64,000 nt of DNA from the NCBI RefSeq assembly GCF_964656455.1, contig NC_135713.1, positions 191,264,187 to 191,328,186 of the forward strand. The letters are read 5' to 3'. The position numbers were made by a program, and so were the translations under genes. Each line of letters starts with the position of its first letter. Position 1 is the stretch's first letter. The notes under the pieces were generated by a model. It was not told the origin of the DNA. It saw nothing but the letters and a program-made list of their open reading frames with translations, and did not search any database. This stretch comes from Halichoerus grypus. Taxonomy: Eukaryota > Chordata > Mammalia > Carnivora > Phocidae. This document shows positions 35,111-46,769 of the stretch, piece after piece.

Positions 35111-36240
35111 GCATAGAGTGATAGGATGGGGTGAGAGAGGGAGGCACCTGCTGTGTGACCGAGCCAAGGGACCACCCTGGGAGACAGTGGTTCAAAACTG
35201 CACCCCCCCCCCATAATTAAGAGACAAGCTCCTTAGGGCATTGAAGATATCGCTTTGAGGATGGGGAGCCTGTGTCCAGGCATTCTGAAGTACCACATCT
35301 TGGGGGAACCCCCAATTAGGTTCCCTGTGGGAGAGTCCATGGAGCAAGGAGCTCACCTGTGCATGGCCAAGTTTCTAGACCGGGGCTCCCTGTAAAGACC
35401 TTGCTCTTGGTTCACAAGCGTGGGCAAAAGTGTGGGAGATTCAGACTCAGCCCCTCCCATGGCAGAGGTGACTGCTAAGTCCACTCCCAGTCTTACCTCC
35501 ATCTTTCCCAGCAGGGCTCCTGGTTTTTAGCAAGCAACTGTAAATTATTAGCCAATGGGAGAAGCTAAAATTGGCCACCGGTGCACTCAGGTCCTTTGCC
35601 TGGGAGCACTGAGAGAGCAGATGGGAAGTTAAGAAGACAGGAAGGGCATAGCCCAAGAAAAAGGTTGGGAGGGGAAAACAGGCAGCTGAGATGGTGGAGG
35701 GAGAGTACAAACTGGGGAGAGTCTGGAGACCCCTCTGGCTCCTAGAAACGCCCTGGGAAAGAAAAGTTAGTCAACCCAGAGAGGGCTCTGTCCTTACAGA
35801 TCGTGGTTGGAAACTTTTGTGTTTAACAACTGGTGACTGAAGCCTTGGGCCCCTTACCTATCCTCACTCCTCTCTCCTGCTCTCATTCTCTCTCTCCCCT
35901 TCCAGATGTTTCTACCCTTCCTCTGTTCCTGCTCCAGCGAATGGCTAAGGCCTGGAGTTGGCTTCCACTTCACCCAGTGCCGATTTTTTCCCCCAGGGAG
36001 ACTCCTAGTAGCTCTGCCTCCGCCCAGGCCACCAGCTCTGCCTCCTTGCTAACAGCCCCTATGGAAGAAGCTCCTCCATCTCCTCACCTGGAGAGAGCAT
36101 CCTCTCTTCGCTGGGTGCACACCTATGCTGGGCACTGAGGAGCAAGTCACAGAGGGGACCTACTAGAACCTGCAGGAACTCAGAAGCGAGAAAGGTACAG
36201 ATTCCAGAGCCAGATGGAGCCCAGTGTAAATTCCAATAGC
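35111..36240. other. Intergenic stretch, no gene seen
   Basis: Non-repetitive sequence. AAATTATTAGCCAATGGGAG at 35542-35561 contains a CCAAT-type box and could be regulatory. No repeat or gene recognised. Confidence 0.45.
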
Positions 36241-36249
36241 TGAGCGCAC

Positions 36250-36300
36250 ATTCAGCCAATCAGATTAGAGGGAAAGGGGGCGGGGCTCTCCTGAGGAAGG
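36250..36300. promoter_or_regulatory. CCAAT box plus GC box pair
   Basis: CCAAT (36256-36260) and GGGGGCGGGGC (36276-36286) lie 15 bases apart, a common promoter arrangement. No coding frame starts nearby and CpG density is modest, so any transcript would be non-coding. Confidence 0.35.
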
Positions 36301-37290
36301 GAGGCGGAGCTGGGGGCCAGGCCCACAGGGGCCAGGATGGGGAGGTGGACAGTGGAGAGGGGTCTGCTTGGAGTGAGCCCATGGGTTCAAAGATGAGCGC
36401 TGGTATGGGCGGAGGGGGGATGTGGCCTAGACTTGACCCCTGGAAGCCCCGATGAAAATGTCTGGCATAAACGTGAGGGGAACGGAGGCTCCTCTGTGGG
36501 GCCTTGTGCAGAGGAGAATCAGCCTCTCTTTGGGTACCCGGATGCACCAGGTAGAGGCAGGCATGGGGGAGCTATAGTGTCCCCGGGGCAGCTGCCATGG
36601 AAACTGTCCTGCCACCCTCCCCCAGGCAACCTGATGTCTCTGAAACCCAAAGGCCCCTGCAGCCCCTCCTGCCCTACCCCGCTCGGGCACAGTCGGTGAC
36701 AGAGAGGCGTCTCTGAAATAAACACCATGTAAGAACAACAACCCCCAGAAACTCCAAAGGGCTTTGATGTTGGGGCCAAGGGTTTTGACTAAACAAACTG
36801 GAAGCGATTTAGGCAGGCACGCTGGTGGCCTGCTGAGCGGCTGCACTGGGGAATTGATCAGGCCACCGGGAGCTCTTAGAGGGGACTCTACCCTCCCCGA
36901 CCCCCAAATCAGCCACCTGGGAACCTCAGAGGCCAGTCCAGAGAGGCACAGGTGTGGGCATCTCCCCCTTTCCGTCCCTCCTCCTGCCAGAGGGGCTGGG
37001 GGGCAGAAGGATGCCGTGTCCCTCCAGCCAATGCTGGGCCATGCGGAGCACGTGAGGCAGGCAGGCGGGGTCCTCCCCATCTCGCCCCACTCAAGCCCCC
37101 AGAGCACACATCCACTGCCCTCCATTTCCACCATGTCTTCTCCTCCGCAGCTAGGCCTCATGTCCAGTGTCTTTATAAGGAACAACTCATCCTGGGAATA
37201 AATCTTGCCCCAGTCCGAAAGGTCCTCAGCCCTGTCACAGCCACCTGGATCTGGCACTGACAGCGGTGAGAAGTTCAATCCTTGGAGCAG
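36301..37290. other. Intergenic stretch, no gene seen
   Basis: GC-rich, SINE-free sequence. A long minus-strand frame (36427-37293) has no recognisable domain, repeat or signal and is best read as chance in GC-rich DNA. Confidence 0.5.
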
Positions 37291-37299
37291 CATTGATTT

Positions 37300-37440
37300 C
37301 CTCCCTAGACGGCGGCCTCCGTGAGGGCAGGAACTACATCTTGTTCATCTCTGCACCCTGCTCCCCCACCACCAATATCTACCCTCCTGTCTAATGAGGG
37401 TAGTGAGGAAGTACATGTTTGTTGAGTGGACAGATGAATT
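37300..37440 (+). mobile_element. L2 3' fragment
   Basis: GGCGGCCTCCGTGAGGGCAG, then ATCTTGTTCATCTCTGCACC, with a TGTTTGTTGAGTGGACAGAT end. Confidence 0.65.
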
Positions 37441-37542
37441 ACCACTTGGGGGAATCATGGTGGGTAAAAGTCCTTGCTCTATCAGAAGGCTCATTTCCTC
37501 TGCAAAAAGGCAATTCCCAGCTCAAAAGTGGTTGTGTGGTTG

Positions 37543-37718
37543 TTTTTTTTTTAATTAATTAATTTATTTGAGAGAGAGAGAGCATGCAGAGGGAGAAGGA
37601 GAGAGGCAGATTCCCTGCTGATAACGGAGCCCTAAGCAGGACTCGATCCCACAACCCTGAGATCATGACCTGAGCATCAAGAGCCGGGTGCTTAACCGTC
37701 GAGCCACCCAGGCGCCCC
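37543..37718 (-). mobile_element. Can-SINE
   Basis: Reverse-strand element ending in GAGCCACCCAGGCGCCCC. Possible short duplication AAGTGGTT on both sides (37525 and 37723 areas). Confidence 0.92.
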
Positions 37719-37729
37719 TCGTAAGTGGT

Positions 37730-38200
37730 TTTATATCCATCCATACATCTATACTGTTGATAGAAAATGTGTGTAAAGTGCCCAGCCCAGGGCGCAGCGT
37801 GCAGCAGGTACACTATGACTGACCACAAGTATTGTTAGGATTTAGACTGCATCTCAACTGCTCTGTATCTCATTTGTAGCAAAAGAACCTACAGTTGTGA
37901 ATGTGCACAGAGGGGCTTAAAAGAAAGAGGCTTGATTCTCCTTTTAGGGTAACCATTCAGGCAGGAAGACAACGCAAGAGCAGTTCCCTCCCCGGCCCAA
38001 CCCTCAAGTGTGGACAAAGCAGAACGGTTCTGAAACCATGTGGTACCTTCCTCCATTAAAGAGGTGAGGGGGGCTGTGGCTTCATCTGAACCCCCCCAAA
38101 AGAGACCCTCTACTCTGTAAGAAGGTTCCCCCTTGCTCTCTTCTCTGACTGTACTCTGGCTGTTTCCATCCCTCATATCCTCTTGCTGAAGGCCATCTGC
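37730..38200. other. Intergenic stretch, no gene seen
   Basis: Possible MIR tail fragment at 37770-37850, otherwise unassigned non-coding sequence. Confidence 0.45.
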
Positions 38201-38319
38201 CTTCCTGCCCTTTTTTTTTTTTAAATCTTAATTACTGTTTTACATTTGATCACTAAGTCTTGAGTAATAAAATCCAAAAAGAACTAGTGAGGTCTCCCCG
38301 GGCTGGACTGACTCTCACA

Positions 38320-38502
38320 AAGGAAAACAAAACAAAACAAAAACAAGGGAGCCACTCACAGAGACCCAGACACATGCTTACACACTTTCTTACACAGACA
38401 TACATGCGGGGTCCTATACGCTAACAAAGAAGTACAAGGAACACAGGCGTGCCACACACACAGACACGCTTAGATATACACACATACTGTCTCGAACACA
38501 AG

Positions 38503-38538
<36 letters not shown>

Positions 38539-38540
38539 GT
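38320..38540. repeat. CA-rich low-complexity block with (CA)n
   Basis: Starts with AAAAC units (38320-38345), passes through irregular ACACA stretches and ends with an uninterrupted (CA)n tract at 38505-38535. Confidence 0.85.
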
Positions 38541-39019
38541 ACCAACAAAGAAACCAACAATGTGGCGTGCACACATGGACTCACGGGAGGCCCGATGACT
38601 GTTCTTTAAGCTTCACCTCCCAACCCAAGCCCAAAAATCTGTCTCCAATTATCTGGCCCGTGTTGGGAGCAACAGGAAATCCAGAGCTGCCTCTGTCTTC
38701 TGGGGGAGATGCCGGGATTTCAGCCATTTCTCCACCGTTGGAAAACAAAAGCCTTCTGGCCTTGCGTCCTTCTCCCTGCTTCCAAGTCAGCTGGGGCTAG
38801 GAGGGTGTGGGTGGGGGCTGGACGGGGTGTAAAACGGAGCCTAAGAACATCTTGACTAAGAACAGCTTGACGAGCCTGGGAAAGGGGCCAGGGGTCTCTG
38901 AGCCTTTCCAACTTCGCCCAAAATACTGAATAGGGCAGTGACTTGGGTCAGGAATAGGGGCTTGCTGTGGGGACCTTGGAATCGGTAATGACTCTAGACA
39001 CCGGCCCCATTAGGTGACA

Positions 39020-39170
39020 GCGCAGCATAGTGGAACAACCACCAGACTTGCAATCGGACCTGGGCTCGGGTCCCAAATCTGCAGTGAGCCAGCTGCCAGT
39101 GATCTCCCTTCTCAGAGCCTCACATAGAAAATGAAGGTGGTACAAGCCACACATCTGTAGAGAGCGTGAG
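39020..39170 (+). mobile_element. MIR fragment
   Basis: GCGCAGCATAGTGGAACAAC, GGACCTGGGCTCGGGTCCC and CTCAGAGCCTCACATAGAAA follow the first two thirds of MIR. Confidence 0.65.
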
Positions 39171-39318
39171 TTGGGCCAAGCATGTGTGTAGCTGGGAAAA
39201 GTGACCACGAAGGTGTCCTTACTGGCTATGGGAGGGTCTCCCAACCAGCCAATCTCCCCCCAAAGTCGGGGGCTCTCCTTGTCTCCTCCAGATGCACTTG
39301 CTGTTCCCACAATACTGA

Positions 39319-39446
39319 GGGCACCTGGGTGGCTCAGTCGGTTAAGCATCTGACCCTTGATTTTGGCTCAGGTCATGATCTCAGGGTTGTGAGAGATTCT
39401 CTCTCTCTCCCTCTGCATGGCCCTCCTCAAAAAAAAAAAAAAAAGA
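39319..39446 (+). mobile_element. Can-SINE, internally deleted
   Basis: Head to CATGATCTCAGGGTTGTGAG, then directly CT-rich DNA and an A-run; the central segment is missing. AATACTG occurs on both sides. Confidence 0.88.
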
Positions 39447-39648
39447 GGGAAAATACTGTTTTGAGAAATCTGGGTGCACCCTTCCATCGCCTTTGCCTTA
39501 GTAGATGGGGCAGCCCTCGCCATCTTGAGCTTTCCTACTTAGCTGCACAACCCACTCCCCAACATGCCCATCCCCCGTGTGCCTTATGTCAATGGAAATG
39601 GCGTGGGGTGGCAGAAAGATCCCTGAATTTGGGGGTCTTTCCTGTTTT

Positions 39649-39856
39649 ACGTTTTTTTTAAGATTTTTTTTTTTAATTTATTTATTTAACAGAGATAGAG
39701 AGAGAGCGTAAGTAGGCAGAGCGGCAGACAGAGGGAGAGGGAGAAGCAGGCTCTCCGCCGAGCAGGGAGCCCAATGCGGGGCTCGATCCCAGGACCCTGG
39801 GAGCATGACCCGAGCCGAAGGCAGTCGTTTAACCGACTGAGCCACCCAGCGGCCCC
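39649..39856 (-). mobile_element. Can-SINE
   Basis: Reverse-strand element. Perfect 13-base duplication TCTTTCCTGTTTT at 39636-39648 and 39857-39869. Confidence 0.95.
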
Positions 39857-39963
39857 TCTTTCCTGTTTTTAAAGGCAGCTACCCCCTAAATCAGCCCAGC
39901 CTTAACTTCTGTGAGCAATGGACATTCTCCACCTGGCTTTGCTTGGAGGAGTGTTAGAAATTG

Positions 39964-40148
39964 GGGCGCCTGGGTGGCTCAGTCAGTTAAGTGGTTAAGT
40001 GTCTGGTCAGGATCCCAGGGTCCTGGGATGGAGCCCTGCATCAGGCTCCCTGCTCAGTGGGGAGACTGCTTCTCTCTCTCTCTCTGCTATGCCGCCCCTC
40101 CCCCCAGCTTGTGTTTTCTCTCTCTCTCTTAAAAAAAAAAATCTTTAA
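39964..40148 (+). mobile_element. Can-SINE, first of a four-element run
   Basis: Forward element with CAGTTAAGTGGTTAAGTGTC, a small internal duplication in the head. Flanked by AGAAATTG at 39956-39963 and 40149-40156. Confidence 0.9.
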
Positions 40149-40164
40149 AGAAATTGTGACCACA

Positions 40165-40270
40165 GGGGCACCTGGCTGGCCAGGTCAGTTGAGCATGCAA
40201 CTCTTGATCTCGGGGTGGTGGGTTCCAAGCCCATGTTGGGTGTAGAGATTACTTAAAAAATAAAATCTTA
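40165..40270 (+). mobile_element. Old short-form Can-SINE
   Basis: Compact element without CT-rich middle (GTTGGGTGTAGAGATTACTT then tail). The block 40165-40722 is bracketed by TTGTGACCAC (40154-40163) and TTGTGACTAC (40723-40732), so this may be the original insertion. Confidence 0.85.
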
Positions 40271-40466
40271 CGGGGTGTCTGGGTGGCTCAGTTAGTTAAG
40301 CATCTGACTTCAGCTCAGGTCATGATCTCTGGGTCCTGGGATCCAGACTCACATGGAGCCTTGCTTTGGGGCTCTGTGCTCAGTGGGGAGTCTGCTTTTC
40401 CCTTTTCCTCTGCCCCTGCCCTCATGCTTGTGCATGCTCTCTCTCTCTCTCTCAAATAAATAAATA
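40271..40466 (+). mobile_element. Can-SINE, joined head-to-tail
   Basis: Forward element placed directly after the short-form SINE tail. Slightly diverged head (GGGTGTCTGGGTGGCTCAGT). Confidence 0.9.
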
Positions 40467-40722
40467 GGGGCGCCTGGGTGGCTCAGTCGTTAAGCGTCTG
40501 CCTTCGGCTCGGGTCGTGGTCCCAGGGTCCTGGGATTGAGCCCCGCATCGGGCTCCCTGCTCAGCAGGAAGCCTGATTCTCCCTCTCCCACTCCCCCTGC
40601 TTGTGTTCCCTCTCTCGTAGTCTCTCTCTCTGTCAAATAAATAAATAAAATCTTAAAAAAAGAGATTTATTTATTCAAATAAATAAAGTCCTAAAAAAAT
40701 AAAATAAAGTCTTTAAAAAAAG
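40467..40722 (+). mobile_element. Can-SINE with compound tail
   Basis: Near-consensus body to 40660, then several repeated tail units (AAATAAATAAAGTCCTAAAA, AAAATAAAGTCTTTAAAA) to 40722 that are probably leftover tails of the SINEs it landed in. Confidence 0.9.
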
Positions 40723-40739
40723 TTGTGACTACCTATATG

Positions 40740-42090
40740 GGATGATTCCCACAAGGGCTTTAAGGAAGGAGTTTCGGAAAGACTCTTGACACAACCCCAG
40801 CCCCTCTCTATGGCTTTAGCCCTTTGTAGGATTTGCAGTTGGGAACATACTGCTCTATGAAATAGTGTTTAACTGTTTTGGTCTAAGTTCCTCCACCAGA
40901 CGGGACTTCCCAGACACCAAACTCTGTCCTCCCCCATCAGGCAGAGAGTTCCGGGTCATGCTCTCAACACTCCAGTCAGGTCCTGGCCCCGAGCATGCAC
41001 ATGCGAGAAGAGCAAGGCTGTGTGCTGTGCCCGAAGGGCAGAGGGTCTTGATTGGGCAGCCCCTCCCCGGCCTGTGGAATGGGACCAATTTAATCCAGAC
41101 TTCCATGGGCACTTGAAACAGAAGGATGCTAAGCCAGTAGGGTAAGCTGGAAAAGGAAGGTCCCCCCCTCTCTTCCTTATATGTGAAAGATCTGGGATGG
41201 GCTGACAGGGTGGACCGGGAAACAGCAGAAAGATGGGGAGAAGGAGAAGGGAAGAGAAGAAAGAGGTATGTGAGTGCCCCGGGGTCCAGGAACAGCCTGG
41301 CACAGCAGGGGCAACTGGGGAGAGGAGAGGGTCCCTGAGGGGGGCCTGCTTGACCCTCACCAACCGCACAGCTGGGGCTTGGGTCTCCACTGCCAGTGAG
41401 CAGAGCCCCAATCCCTGACCAGACTCAGGAGCTCCGATGACCCCCTCTTCTCTCTTGGAAAGTACCGAGAGGACACCTTTTCTTCCCCCTTTCTGGCTCC
41501 CAACAGACGACTTTTTAACAGAGGATTTTTCACGCGGGATTCCCGATGTGGGGTCAAGGGGCGTGGAACAGGCCAGCTCTGGAATTAACAGGTCCCGGCT
41601 CTGCCCGTCCAACCTGGCCCTCAGAGGATTGCTCAGAGAGTCCACCCACAGTCCAAGCGGCCCTCCTTTGAAGGCCAGGCGGAGAGCTTCAGCTTTCCAG
41701 ACTGCGGCGGCAGTGAGTCACGGTCTAACAATGTGATCTGTCAAGTGCTGCAGCTCCCCGGGCCCGTCTTGCCCACAGCCTCTCACTGCCTGGGTTCTCC
41801 CTGGGCGTTGCTCAAGCTCACAGAATGTGCAGATCAGGCTCGTGGCTTTTCTGTGCACTCCCCGCCAATCCCAGAGCCAGTTTACTTTTCGTACTGCAGA
41901 CCTCATGTGGGCGCCCAGCCAAAGGGATGGGTCCGAGGTGGAAAACGCCAGAATGATGGGGCACCTTTTCCAGAATTTGAGTGCAGACCTGGAGAGTGAA
42001 GAATTAGGGCATAGGGAGAGCACAGGAAAAGAAACTGAGGTCTGTGTGGCAAAGAAGATCAGATGGGCATGGTATTCAGCACGGGAGGTC
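40740..42090. other. Intergenic stretch, no gene seen
   Basis: Non-repetitive, moderately GC-rich sequence. Overlapping frames on both strands (for example minus 40956-41645) show no recognisable domain. Confidence 0.5.
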
Positions 42091-42146
42091 AAGAGTGTCT
42101 GTATACTCAAAACCGTTGGACAGTACACTTTAAAAGGGTGAACTTG

Positions 42147-42355
42147 GGGGCGCCTGGGTGGCTCAGTTGTTTAGGCGACTGCCTTCGGCTCGGGTCATGA
42201 TCCTGGAGTCCCGGGATCGAGTCCCGCATCGGACTCCCTGCTTAGCAGGGAGTCTGCTTCTCCCTCTGACCCTCCCACCTCTCATGCTGTCTCTATCTCA
42301 TTCTCTCTCTCAGATGGATGAATAAAATCTTTAAAAAAAATAAAAATAAAAAAAG
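42147..42355 (+). mobile_element. Can-SINE, first of two at the same target
   Basis: Forward element of the CCTGGAGTCCCGGGATCGAG sub-type. Duplication AAAAGGGTGAACTTG at 42132-42146 and 42356-42370. Confidence 0.96.
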
Positions 42356-42370
42356 AAAAGGGTGAACTTG

Positions 42371-42570
42371 GGGCGCCTGGGTGGCTCAGTCGTTAAGCGT
42401 CTGCCTTCAGCTCAGGTCATGATCTCAGGGTCCTGGGATCAAGTCCCACGTCTGGCTCTCTGCTCAGCGGGGAGTCTGCTTCTCCCTCTCCCGCCCCCCC
42501 ACCCCCGCTTATGCTCCCTCCATCTCTCTCTCTGTCAAATAAATAAATAAAATCTAAAAAAAATAATAAT
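42371..42570 (+). mobile_element. Can-SINE, second at the same target
   Basis: Forward element of the CTGGGATC sub-type. It is followed by a third copy of the target, AAAAGGGTGAACTT, at 42571-42584. Confidence 0.96.
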
Positions 42571-42730
42571 AAAAGGGTGAACTTCCTGATATGTATATTA
42601 TAAATATCAATGAAGCTGGTTTGTGGGTTTTGTAAAGATGAGTGTCTGAGTGGGCTGGAGGTGTGTCCCCACAGGGAGGTCATGCTGGCTGTGTGGGGTG
42701 GGTTGGGGGAAGGATAAGATGTTTAGAAGG

Positions 42731-42927
42731 GGGACGCCTGGGTGGCTCAGTCGGTTGGGTGTCTGCCTTCAGCTCAGGTCATGATCCCAGGGTCCTGGGA
42801 TAGAGCCCCGCATCGGGCTCCCTGCTCAGCGGGAAGCCTGCTTCTCCCTCTCCCTCTGCCTGCTGCTCCCCCTGCTTGTGCTCTTTCTCTCTCTCTGGCA
42901 AATAAATAAGTACAATATTTTTTAAAA
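42731..42927 (+). mobile_element. Can-SINE
   Basis: Perfect 15-base duplication AAGATGTTTAGAAGG at 42716-42730 and 42928-42942. Confidence 0.96.
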
Positions 42928-42949
42928 AAGATGTTTAGAAGGAACTGGC

Positions 42950-44270
42950 TGCCTCCAGGTTCGAGTGGATCTGGGTTGGACTAAACCAATGGCACCTATG
43001 GGGAGGGTGAGGTTGGGACAGGTACCCGCCCATGGAGATCCAAGGCCCATCCAGAATTTGCCAGGCCTGTTATGAGCCTTTAACGTCCACACTGGACACC
43101 CTGAAACAACACCACCCGAGTGACCCTTTCCACTAATTCGGGTAACAGCGTACATTTCCCAACAACCCTGAGACCCACCCACAGAAAACAAGGTATGCAT
43201 TGAGTCTCATTTAGGACTCATTACGTCCTCACTCTTTTTGTCTGCTGCTTTTAACTCTCACTTTTAATTTACACTCTCTTACATCTTGCGTATCTTATAA
43301 GCCTCTGTAAATCCACTGCACAACAAGGCAGGCTATAAATAACATTTTAAAAATATAATTTGCAAAACACTCTCCTGTACATTTTCTCTTTTGGTGCTCA
43401 GAACGGCCCATGTGGAAGATAAAGGTAAAGCTATTTCTATTTTGAGGCCAAACGAGATTAAGGGACCAGGTCAAGGTCATCCGGCTATTGAATGGTGGAG
43501 TAAGAACCAAAACTCGTATCCAAACTCTGAGCTACCACTCCTTCCTCTGCAGAAGGCACCAGAAGCAAGCCCTGGAGGAGGACCAGGTTGTCTTCCCGCT
43601 GCCTCGCCGGTGGGCACATCACCACCCAACAGTGCAGACAGGCCTTTTAACGGAGCAGTGTCTGTGCGTGTCTGTGCCTGTCCGCTCAATGGGGGAGACC
43701 AGGGCCGCAGGGGAAGGAGAGGAATGGCTTTCCATGTCTCCTTCCAAGAACTCAAAGTGAATAAATGCTGCTCCTGCCAGTCAGTCAGACACGTTAACTG
43801 TGGTACTGTCCCTCAGAAAAAGGGCAAACAGGGCACATTTCTCCCAAGCCTGAGGCACAGGTCCTGCTGTTCTCTGGAGGGCTGACGGCATCTCCTGACT
43901 TGCCTGGGCAGCTCTGTGTTAAGACCCCTCTCAGAGGAGCGTCTAACGGGATGGCTGCAGGGGTCGTGGCCAGGGGCCCCAAGTTCTTCCCCTTTCCCAA
44001 ACTCAGAGCGGGAAAGAAAACGGGCTGCCCATCAAGGAGAGTCTCTCCACCGACAAACATTGATCAACTGTAGGTGACACAAAGATGGGTCACACGGTCC
44101 CTGCTTTCCAGTCTTCCGTCTGAGGTGTCACAGGAATGAGGATGCAAGGTAGAGCAGACATGAGTCATGAGAGAAGTTTACACCACGAAGCCTGACTGGG
44201 GAGCTAAGCGGGAAATCTGAACAGGAGTCTCTAGGGCCAATTACATTTAGGAAGGACCCAGAAGGATATG
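42950..44270. other. Intergenic stretch, no gene seen
   Basis: A MIR-like reverse-strand piece at about 43320-43530 (CTCCTGTACATTTTCTCTTT, then CAAGGTCATCCGGCTATTGA) is likely. The other sequence is unassigned; frames have no domains. Confidence 0.45.
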
Positions 44271-44284
44271 TAAAGTTTATCTTC

Positions 44285-44476
44285 AGGACGCCTGGGTGGC
44301 TCAGTCTGTTAAGCGTCTGCCTTCGGCTCAGGTCATGGTCCCAGGGTCCCGGGATAGAGCCCCGCATCAGGCTCCCTGCCCAGCGGGGAGCCTGCTTCTC
44401 CCTCTGCCTGCCACACCCCCTGCTTGTGTGCTCTCTCTCTGATAAATAAATAAGTAAAATCTTTAAAAAAATAAAA
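44285..44476 (+). mobile_element. Can-SINE
   Basis: Perfect 14-base duplication TAAAGTTTATCTTC at 44271-44284 and 44477-44490. Confidence 0.96.
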
Positions 44477-44539
44477 TAAAGTTTATCTTCTATCTTCTTT
44501 ATAAAAATGTATTACCCTTCCTTTTTAAACAAAGGGTGG

Positions 44540-45180
44540 GGTGGGAAGAGAGAGCGAGAGCGAGACAGACACAAGCATCAGTGATGGAAGGGGAGCAAAG
44601 AGAAAGGTGTTCTAGGCACAGGAGACCCAGCAGGGGCAAAGGCACAGGGATGGAATGTGGGCACACTTGAAGCATTGAGTAATTCCATTTGATTGGAGCA
44701 TGAGGTAGTGGAAAGAAGGACTGGAGAGGTAGACCAGAGCCATATCACCACGGGGGCCCCTAAATTCCAAGCTAAGGAATTTGCACTTCATTTAGTAGGC
44801 CACAGGGAACCTCCACAAGTGACTGGATTACAAGTGTTGCTTTAGGAGGAGGAAAGCTCCGGCTGCCATGAGTGGGATGAACTGGAGGTAGAGGTCCCAT
44901 TAGTTAAGCGACTAGAGAATGATGCGGGCCTCCGTACGGATGCCATTCTTGGAAACTGGAAGGCAGGAAGATATTCATTCAAAGCTCCCACGTCTTGATC
45001 CCATCTTTATTCTGAGGACAGATACAGAGATGAACAAAGACGTCAGCTCTAGCTGATTCCTACGTAGCCTTGTGGAGAAGGCAAGTAAAGGAGCAGTTAC
45101 CCTGCTATAGCGTCAAGTGCGCAATGGGGTCAAGTGCTCTGGGACTGCCAAAAAAGGGGGACTTGGGAAATGCTCCAGAG
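44540..45180 (-). mobile_element. Probable L2-type relic
   Basis: Segments such as AGGTGTTCTAGGCACAGGAG, GCAAAGGCACAGGGATGGAA and GACAGATACAGAGATGAACA follow reverse-strand L2 sequence, with at least one break near 44940. Confidence 0.45.
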
Positions 45181-45189
45181 GTTTCCCAT

Positions 45190-45815
45190 GTAGAAAAGCA
45201 CATTGATCCTTACATCTTTTCTTCCCCGCTTTAATCTAAATAGTGCTGCTCATAGTTACATTTGCATTTAGTTGGCATCGAATCTGAGGCAGTTTCGACC
45301 AGGCAGTCATGGAGCAAACGCCACCACTCAACACGGACAAGTGTCCAGGTACCTGCTCTCTGTTCACCTTCCTGACCCCTAGAGGGGGAGGGATGGGAAA
45401 ACCAAAGCAGTGACTGACCTACTGGACGGGATGGCTTGAGAAGCCCAAGGACCCAGTGCTAATTCTGACCTTAAGACACATGTCCCCACCTCTCAGCTTT
45501 GCTTAATTGGGTTACAGGAATTAGTCTTGAGAACAGAGAAAAGGCAAGAAACCACATTCTCCTCACTCTTAAGCCTCTAAAGAAGAGGTCAAGTGAGGTC
45601 GCCCCTGCTTGACTTGGTGAGGACTGCCAAGCAAGGAAAATGGCTTCTTGGAGACCTCATAAGGCAGGCCAGCACGGAGCAGGCGGGAAAAGACAGTGGA
45701 AGTCCGAGCAGGGACAGCTGGGGCAGGATGCCCCAAGGTGGTGCCTGGCACTCAGGGGGCACCTGCTAATTACTTACAGATTGCATGAATGAATCTCAGA
45801 GGTCAGGGGGCCCTC
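45190..45815. other. Intergenic stretch, no gene seen
   Basis: Non-repetitive, no coding signal. The end (GTGCCTGGCACTCAGGGGGC, 45740-45760, then TGAATGAATCTCAG) looks like a short L2/MIR tail. Confidence 0.45.
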
Positions 45816-45819
45816 CTTT

Positions 45820-46500
45820 TAGGAGAAACGTAATTAAAACTGCAGTGAGAAACCATCTTTCACGGATGGGATAGGCAAAGATCAGAAGTCTTGGTAAGAT
45901 TCTGTATCAGTGAGGGTGTAGGAAACATACCCTCCGATGCCCCGCTGATGTAGCCATAAAAGGGTAGCTCCTGTGCAAGGCGATTTAGCAGCATCGATCA
46001 ACATTTCGAACGTGTGTAATTTGCAGGCAAGCAGTCTCACGCTGGGAATTTATCCTGCAGATATTCGCATGTGCAGGGTGACCTAGGTACAATGTATTTA
46101 TTTGCAGCTTTGCTTGTAATGGTACAAGATAGAAAATAATGGGGGGCTGGTAAAATTGATTATGGCTTATCCATTCAATTAAATACAGGTATTATGAATT
46201 ACCAGGTGGACTGATCTGTAAAATCAATTATAGGAAGAAGAGTGTGTATAGGATGTGTATAGGATCAATAAAAAACAACATGTACATGTTTGTGTGCTGT
46301 CGTGAGTGTGGGAAGAAAAATACATATTGGCTTATATAAGCATAGACTATCTCTAGAAAGAAACACTAGGACACTTCTTGCTTTTGCCCCCCAGGATGTT
46401 GAACTGGGTAACTGGGGGGCAGGTGCATTGTATACTCATTTGTATCTTTAAAATGTTACGCTATGTACAAGTAGTACTTACTAAAAACATTTTTTAGCAG
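45820..46500 (+). mobile_element. Old L1 3' fragment
   Basis: TTAAAACTGCAGTGAGAAAC, GGGAATTTATCCTGCAGATA, AATACAGGTATTATGAATTA and TTGTATACTCATTTGTATCT follow the layout of ancient L1 3' ends. Strongly diverged and not coding. Confidence 0.5.
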
Positions 46501-46769
46501 AAACAAATTAAAAAGAAGAGAAGCGGCAGGGAGGCTTAGGGTTGTTTCCTCCAGCAGGGGCTCCCGGGGCAGGCCGGTCCCTGTGTGCTGGTCTCTAGCA
46601 CCCCCTGCTGCTGCTTGTGAGCATGCGCGGCGCACAGTGGGTGTGGGGGTGACCGCGCAGGGGAATCTTTGAGGGCGCGCTGGGGTCTCTTTAAAGAAAG
46701 AGAGAGGAAAGGATAGTGTACAGTATTGGAGCTGGAGGAGATTCAGAAAGGACAGGATGTGCCCTGTGG

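Larger units (their letters stand above)
42095..42630 (+). mobile_element. Old L1 3' end carrying two tandem SINEs
   Basis: CTCAAAACCGTTGGACAGTA and CACTTTAAAAGGGTGAACTT, then after the SINEs ATGTATATTATAAATATCAA and TGAAGCTGG: the usual end of old L1 3' UTRs. It gave the A-rich target used twice. Confidence 0.65.

Noticed and set aside
36427..37293. A 288-codon minus-strand open frame
   Set aside because: No domain, repeat or membrane pattern. GC-rich intergenic DNA commonly gives such frames, and no promoter-splice context is visible.
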